Source: JAUYIV01 sp035464675
GTDB lineage: Bacteria; Actinomycetota; Acidimicrobiia; Spongiisociales; UBA11373
Assembly: GCA_035464675.1 (NCBI GenBank)
Contig: DATHSA010000081.1
Span: 1 to 64,000 of the forward strand
Length of the DNA: 64,000 nt
Direction of reading: 5' to 3'
In this document: positions 61,243 through 64,000 of the stretch, one piece after another
How positions within the stretch are numbered: the stretch's first letter is position 1
Layout: each line of letters opens with the position of its first letter
Position numbers and translations under genes: made by a program
The notes under the pieces: generated by a model
Told to the model about the DNA's origin: nothing
Seen by the model: the letters and a program-made list of their open reading frames with translations, nothing else
The model's database searches: none

Positions 61243-61683
61243 CTACGCGCAGTCCCGGCAGAGCTTCTTGCGCTTGTCCGCGAGTTGGCTGGCGCGCTTC
61301 ACGAGGAAACAGGACGAACAGACGAACTCACCCTGACCGGCGGACTCGGCGGGGGTATCCAGTTCGATCGCCTCCCGCCGGAGCTTGCGAAGCTCCTCTG
61401 CCTCGTCGACAGGGAGGCTCTCGGCCTCCTCGTCCTCCGTGAGCATCTCCAGCTCTTCGGCTTCGAGCTCATCGAGAGCTTCGCTCTCTTCGTCCTCGTC
61501 CGACTCGTCGTCGCCTTCGTCCTCGTCGACATCCTCGTCGTCGAGGTCGATCTCATCGATCTCCTCGGCGTCCACATCGTCGAGGTCGATGTCGTCGATG
61601 TCGTCGAGGTCCTCTTCGGGTTCCTCGTCCTCGGTCCACTCCTCGTCGGGCTCGAGGTCGTCGTCGTTGTCGGGAGGCGCCAT
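61243..61683 (-). CDS. Acidic DUF4193-like protein with C-terminal zinc motif
   Basis: A 146-residue protein. Residues 5-100 are almost wholly Asp/Glu with repeated DDID and DEDE patterns, probably disordered. The C-terminus (GEFVCSSCFLVKRASQLADK, then CRDCA) has two CxxC pairs and matches DUF4193, a small actinobacterial family. The acidic arm is far longer than usual. ATG with GGAG upstream and TATACT (61718-61713) further up. Confidence 0.8.
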   Translation of the reverse strand: MAPPDNDDDLEPDEEWTEDEEPEEDLDDIDDIDLDDVDAEEIDEIDLDDEDVDEDEGDDESDEDEESEALDELEAEELEMLTEDEEAESLPVDEAEELRKLRREAIELDTPAESAGQGEFVCSSCFLVKRASQLADKRKKLCRDCA

Positions 61684-61712
61684 CGTTCTCCAAGGGGGGT
61701 CGAAGCGGGCGG

Positions 61713-61718
61713 AGTATA
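61713..61718 (-). promoter_or_regulatory. Putative -10 of the DUF4193-like gene
   Basis: TATACT on the minus strand, about 29 bases before the ATG. This leader carries a Shine-Dalgarno, unlike most promoters here. Confidence 0.4.
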
Positions 61719-61757
61719 TCGCCGGCTCCCGTGTGCTCGCCGATGGAACCTGCCCGA

Positions 61758-62567
61758 TCAGATCGCCAGGCGAACGGCACCGGGCAGGCAGGTCACACGG
61801 AACGCGCCCTTGCCGATTCGTATTCCGTCGACGGATACCCGCCAGGCGGCCGGAGCGTCGATGAAGGCCCCGGCCAGCGATCGCCGTCGCACGTGATGTG
61901 ACCGCACATGCATTCCCGTGCGCATGGTCCGGCGGAGCCGGGACAGCGCGATCCGGTGCCCGTTGTACATCTGTATGTCCAGCATCCCGTCGACCGTGGT
62001 CGATCGGGGGGCAACGACGCGATCTCCCCAGAACTGCCCGTTCAGGACCAATGCTCCCGATGCGACCGCCTCTGTCGCCGAATCCCCACTGGCCACGGCG
62101 ACCCCCCGCACCGGCAGCAGCGGCCACGGCCACCATGGGAACCACCCGGGACCTCCGGCCAGGACCCCGGCGGCCACGGAGTTGACGAACACCATCTGCC
62201 CGAAGTCTCCCTCGATGTGGCCGGCGTCGACGAGGTATGGGGTGTGATTGACCATTCGGTCCACGGCGCCGGCGACGGTCTGGTCGGCGGCGAAGGTCCG
62301 CATCAGATCGGACGTGCGGGAGACGACCACCAGATCCGTCTGACGGCCGACGCCTCGTGCCCGAATCTCCTCGATGGTGGCTGCGAGGATGGGATCCTCG
62401 CCCTCGACGCCTATCCGTCGAAACCCACGGTCCAGGGCGTCGCCCACCACCGCCGGGAGGTCCCCTGCATCCACGACGATGCACTTGTGGGCAACGGTTC
62501 CCTTGGTGAGTCCTTCGGTGAGGCCCTCGGCGGTGGCGGGCCGGGTGGCGAAGATCTGCCAGGTCAC
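61758..62567 (-). CDS. Degenerate lipid-kinase-like protein (YegS/DAGK C-terminal type)
   Basis: A 269-residue protein. The C-terminal part (LVLNGQFWGDRVVAPRSTTVDGMLDIQMYNGHRIA and WRVSVDGIRIGKG) resembles the second domain of diacylglycerol or YegS-like lipid kinases. The N-terminal half lacks the GGDGT nucleotide-binding motif, so kinase activity is doubtful. GTG at 62567 overlaps the helicase stop (GTGA). Function unknown. Confidence 0.65.
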   Translation of the reverse strand: MTWQIFATRPATAEGLTEGLTKGTVAHKCIVVDAGDLPAVVGDALDRGFRRIGVEGEDPILAATIEEIRARGVGRQTDLVVVSRTSDLMRTFAADQTVAGAVDRMVNHTPYLVDAGHIEGDFGQMVFVNSVAAGVLAGGPGWFPWWPWPLLPVRGVAVASGDSATEAVASGALVLNGQFWGDRVVAPRSTTVDGMLDIQMYNGHRIALSRLRRTMRTGMHVRSHHVRRRSLAGAFIDAPAAWRVSVDGIRIGKGAFRVTCLPGAVRLAI

Positions 62568-64000
62568 AGCGCACCCTGTGCGGCCACGACTCCGCGGTCG
62601 AGGCCCCGCAGCGCCTCGCGGACGCCCCGAGGGGCGTCTTCCGCGACATCCTCGATCTGCCGGAGGAGGTCTATCAGCTGGCGGCAGTTTCGCACGAAGT
62701 CCCCGACCGGAGCCTCCTCGTCCTCGAAGAGCTCGGCCAGGCCTTCGCCGTCCACCCAGCGCAGTGCCAGTCCTGCGAATCCGGCGTCCGGTGGCCGCGT
62801 CTGCTGGAGGCCGGCGCTTCGCTCCATGGCGGCGATCTCGCCCCACAGTTCTTCGACACGGGCAGCCCGGTTCTCGATCCCCGGTGGCCAACCTCCCACG
62901 GTTTCGGTTCGACGGGGTTCGTAGGTGAATGCCGAGGCAAGGGCCGCCGTCTCCGCTCCATCGAGCCCATCGAATAGACCCCGATCGAGGGCCTCGGCGA
63001 GCACCAGGTCCATCTCGTTGTAGACCCGGCGCAGTCGTTCTCCCTTGTCGGTCAACGACCAACCTCGGACATAGCCCCGACTCTCGAGAAGCCCGAGCAA
63101 GGCCCGGAACTCGCCGACGAGCCCGGGGCCGAGGGCACCCGCCTGGCGGCGCCGTGCCTCGAGCCGGGACTCGACCCTGCGTGCGGTGCGGGCCGCCTCG
63201 ATGTGGCGCTGTAGCGCAGGGTCGGCCTCTGCCGCGGCCTCCAGGACCAGGACCCGCTCGGTGGGATCGAAGGCGTCGATGGCCGCGGCAACCTGCCGGC
63301 GGTAACCGGCGTCGCGGGGCCGAAAGGGTCTGGGGAGATCGATTCGGCCGAGCCGGGCAACGGTCTCGGGAAGGCGGCCCGAGGCGATGCGCCTTATCTG
63401 TCCCTCCTCGGAGACGGTGAGCAGGCGCGGCCGTTTCCCGGTGCCCCTGGACACCACGGCATGCCGGACGGTGGCACCCCGGTCCTCCCACTCGAGGACA
63501 TCCCCTGGGCTGGTCGTCGCCGCGAACTCGGTCAACGCTCGATCCCGGGACACCGGCCCTTCGTCGACGATCGCCCAGATGTCGACATCGGGATGTTCGG
63601 CCTGGGGGCGGAGCTCTGCGAGGCGCCTCTCGTCGGCCTCGATCTCCTCGGCGAGCTCGGCGCGGTGTCGTCCCTCCCGGAACTGGGCGAAGGAGGAGCC
63701 GAGGAGTTCCTCGGCACGGTCCCGCTCGTACCGCGCCACGAGGTTCACCGTCATGTTGTAGGTGGGGCGAAACGACGACCGCAAGGGATGGCTTCCCCGC
63801 GCGGCGATCCCGGCGGCGCGGTCGAATGGCACATACGGCGAGTGGAGGACGACCGCGGTGCCCGCCTCGTCGATGCCCCGCCGACCTGCTCGTCCGGTCA
63901 GCTGCGTGTAGTCGCCAGGCTGAAGCAACTCGTGCGTCTCACCCGTGAACTTCGAGAGATTCTCGAGTACGACCGTTCTCGCCGGCATGTTGATGCCCAG
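62564..64000 (-). CDS. helY: HelY/Ski2-like DEAD-box helicase, C-terminal part
   Basis: The gene runs off the right edge; the last 478 codons are visible, continuing without a stop to base 64000. INMPARTVVLENLSKF and DYTQLTGRAGRRGIDEAG are motifs V-VI of Ski2/Mtr4-like helicases; the rest is the long insertion and DSHCT-type C-terminal domain seen in mycobacterial HelY. Likely RNA or DNA unwinding in the cytoplasm. Confidence 0.88.
   Translation of the reverse strand: MGINMPARTVVLENLSKFTGETHELLQPGDYTQLTGRAGRRGIDEAGTAVVLHSPYVPFDRAAGIAARGSHPLRSSFRPTYNMTVNLVARYERDRAEELLGSSFAQFREGRHRAELAEEIEADERRLAELRPQAEHPDVDIWAIVDEGPVSRDRALTEFAATTSPGDVLEWEDRGATVRHAVVSRGTGKRPRLLTVSEEGQIRRIASGRLPETVARLGRIDLPRPFRPRDAGYRRQVAAAIDAFDPTERVLVLEAAAEADPALQRHIEAARTARRVESRLEARRRQAGALGPGLVGEFRALLGLLESRGYVRGWSLTDKGERLRRVYNEMDLVLAEALDRGLFDGLDGAETAALASAFTYEPRRTETVGGWPPGIENRAARVEELWGEIAAMERSAGLQQTRPPDAGFAGLALRWVDGEGLAELFEDEEAPVGDFVRNCRQLIDLLRQIEDVAEDAPRGVREALRGLDRGVVAAQGAL

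Overview
This window reads as a stretch of a high-GC, deep-branching actinobacterial chromosome. Neighbours occur in orders known from mycobacteria and relatives: gcvH-garA-ftsR-DUF151 with a second MerR gene, and tlyA-nadK-recN-pyrG-xerD followed by scpA-scpB-rluB-cmk-der. Other actinobacterial marks are a DUF4193-type protein, HelY-like helicase, septum-formation-like lipoproteins, frequent GTG/TTG starts and many apparently leaderless genes. I see no rRNA, CRISPR array, insertion sequence or prophage. The class cannot be fixed from sequence alone; an Acidimicrobiia-like lineage is a guess.

Layout. 1-5.4 kb: a sugar-use pair (GH4 fragment, ribokinase), a queuosine-salvage enzyme, redox and repair genes (half-length flavoprotein, MsrB, Tag, thioredoxin), then a small zinc-ribbon gene whose start lies in a palindrome that recurs just downstream. 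At 5378-5405 is a strong match to the XerCD dif site, so the window should straddle the replication terminus; genes to the right are mostly on the minus strand, as expected for a replichore copied leftwards. 5.5-20.9 kb: mixed accessory genes (PEBP, Pol IV, a PLP decarboxylase, an APC permease/ABC exporter operon, lipoproteins, a membrane-anchored coiled-coil/HhH protein, adenosine deaminase). 20.9-33.7 kb: glycine cleavage genes (gcvT, gcvPA, gcvPB, gcvH) around a tightly coupled cluster of garA, ftsR, a D,D-carboxypeptidase, hpt, DUF151 and a K+ channel. 33.7-40.2 kb: two lipoproteins of one family flank tdh-kbl (threonine to glycine) and a three-gene cyclase/PAS/metallo-beta-lactamase operon. 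40.3-58.3 kb: a frameshifted acetyltransferase, tRNA-Pro(GGG), carboxyltransferase, then der, ispH, cmk, aroA, rluB, scpB, scpA, xerD, pyrG, recN, nadK, tlyA. 58.3-64 kb: DUF1015, M20 peptidase, GNAT, an acidic DUF4193-like protein, a degenerate lipid-kinase-like gene and the C-terminal part of a HelY-like helicase running off the edge.

How it works together. The threonine dehydrogenase/ligase pair makes glycine and the gcv genes degrade it to one-carbon units, linked genetically to garA, whose mycobacterial homologue controls nitrogen flux. The minus-strand operons are compact: most adjacent genes overlap by four bases (ATGA, GTGA or TTGA), implying translational coupling. About twenty genes have a TANNNT-like hexamer 6-9 bases before the start codon, suggesting leaderless mRNAs. 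Non-coding DNA is scarce; the longest gene-free stretches are about 220 bases (9550-9771) and 210 bases (53178-53386).

Most unusual features: the dif site; seven-base tandem repeats directly after four stop codons; the duplicated palindrome at 4611-5002; the cyclase/PAS/MBL operon; and three genes whose best start is CTG or ATC.
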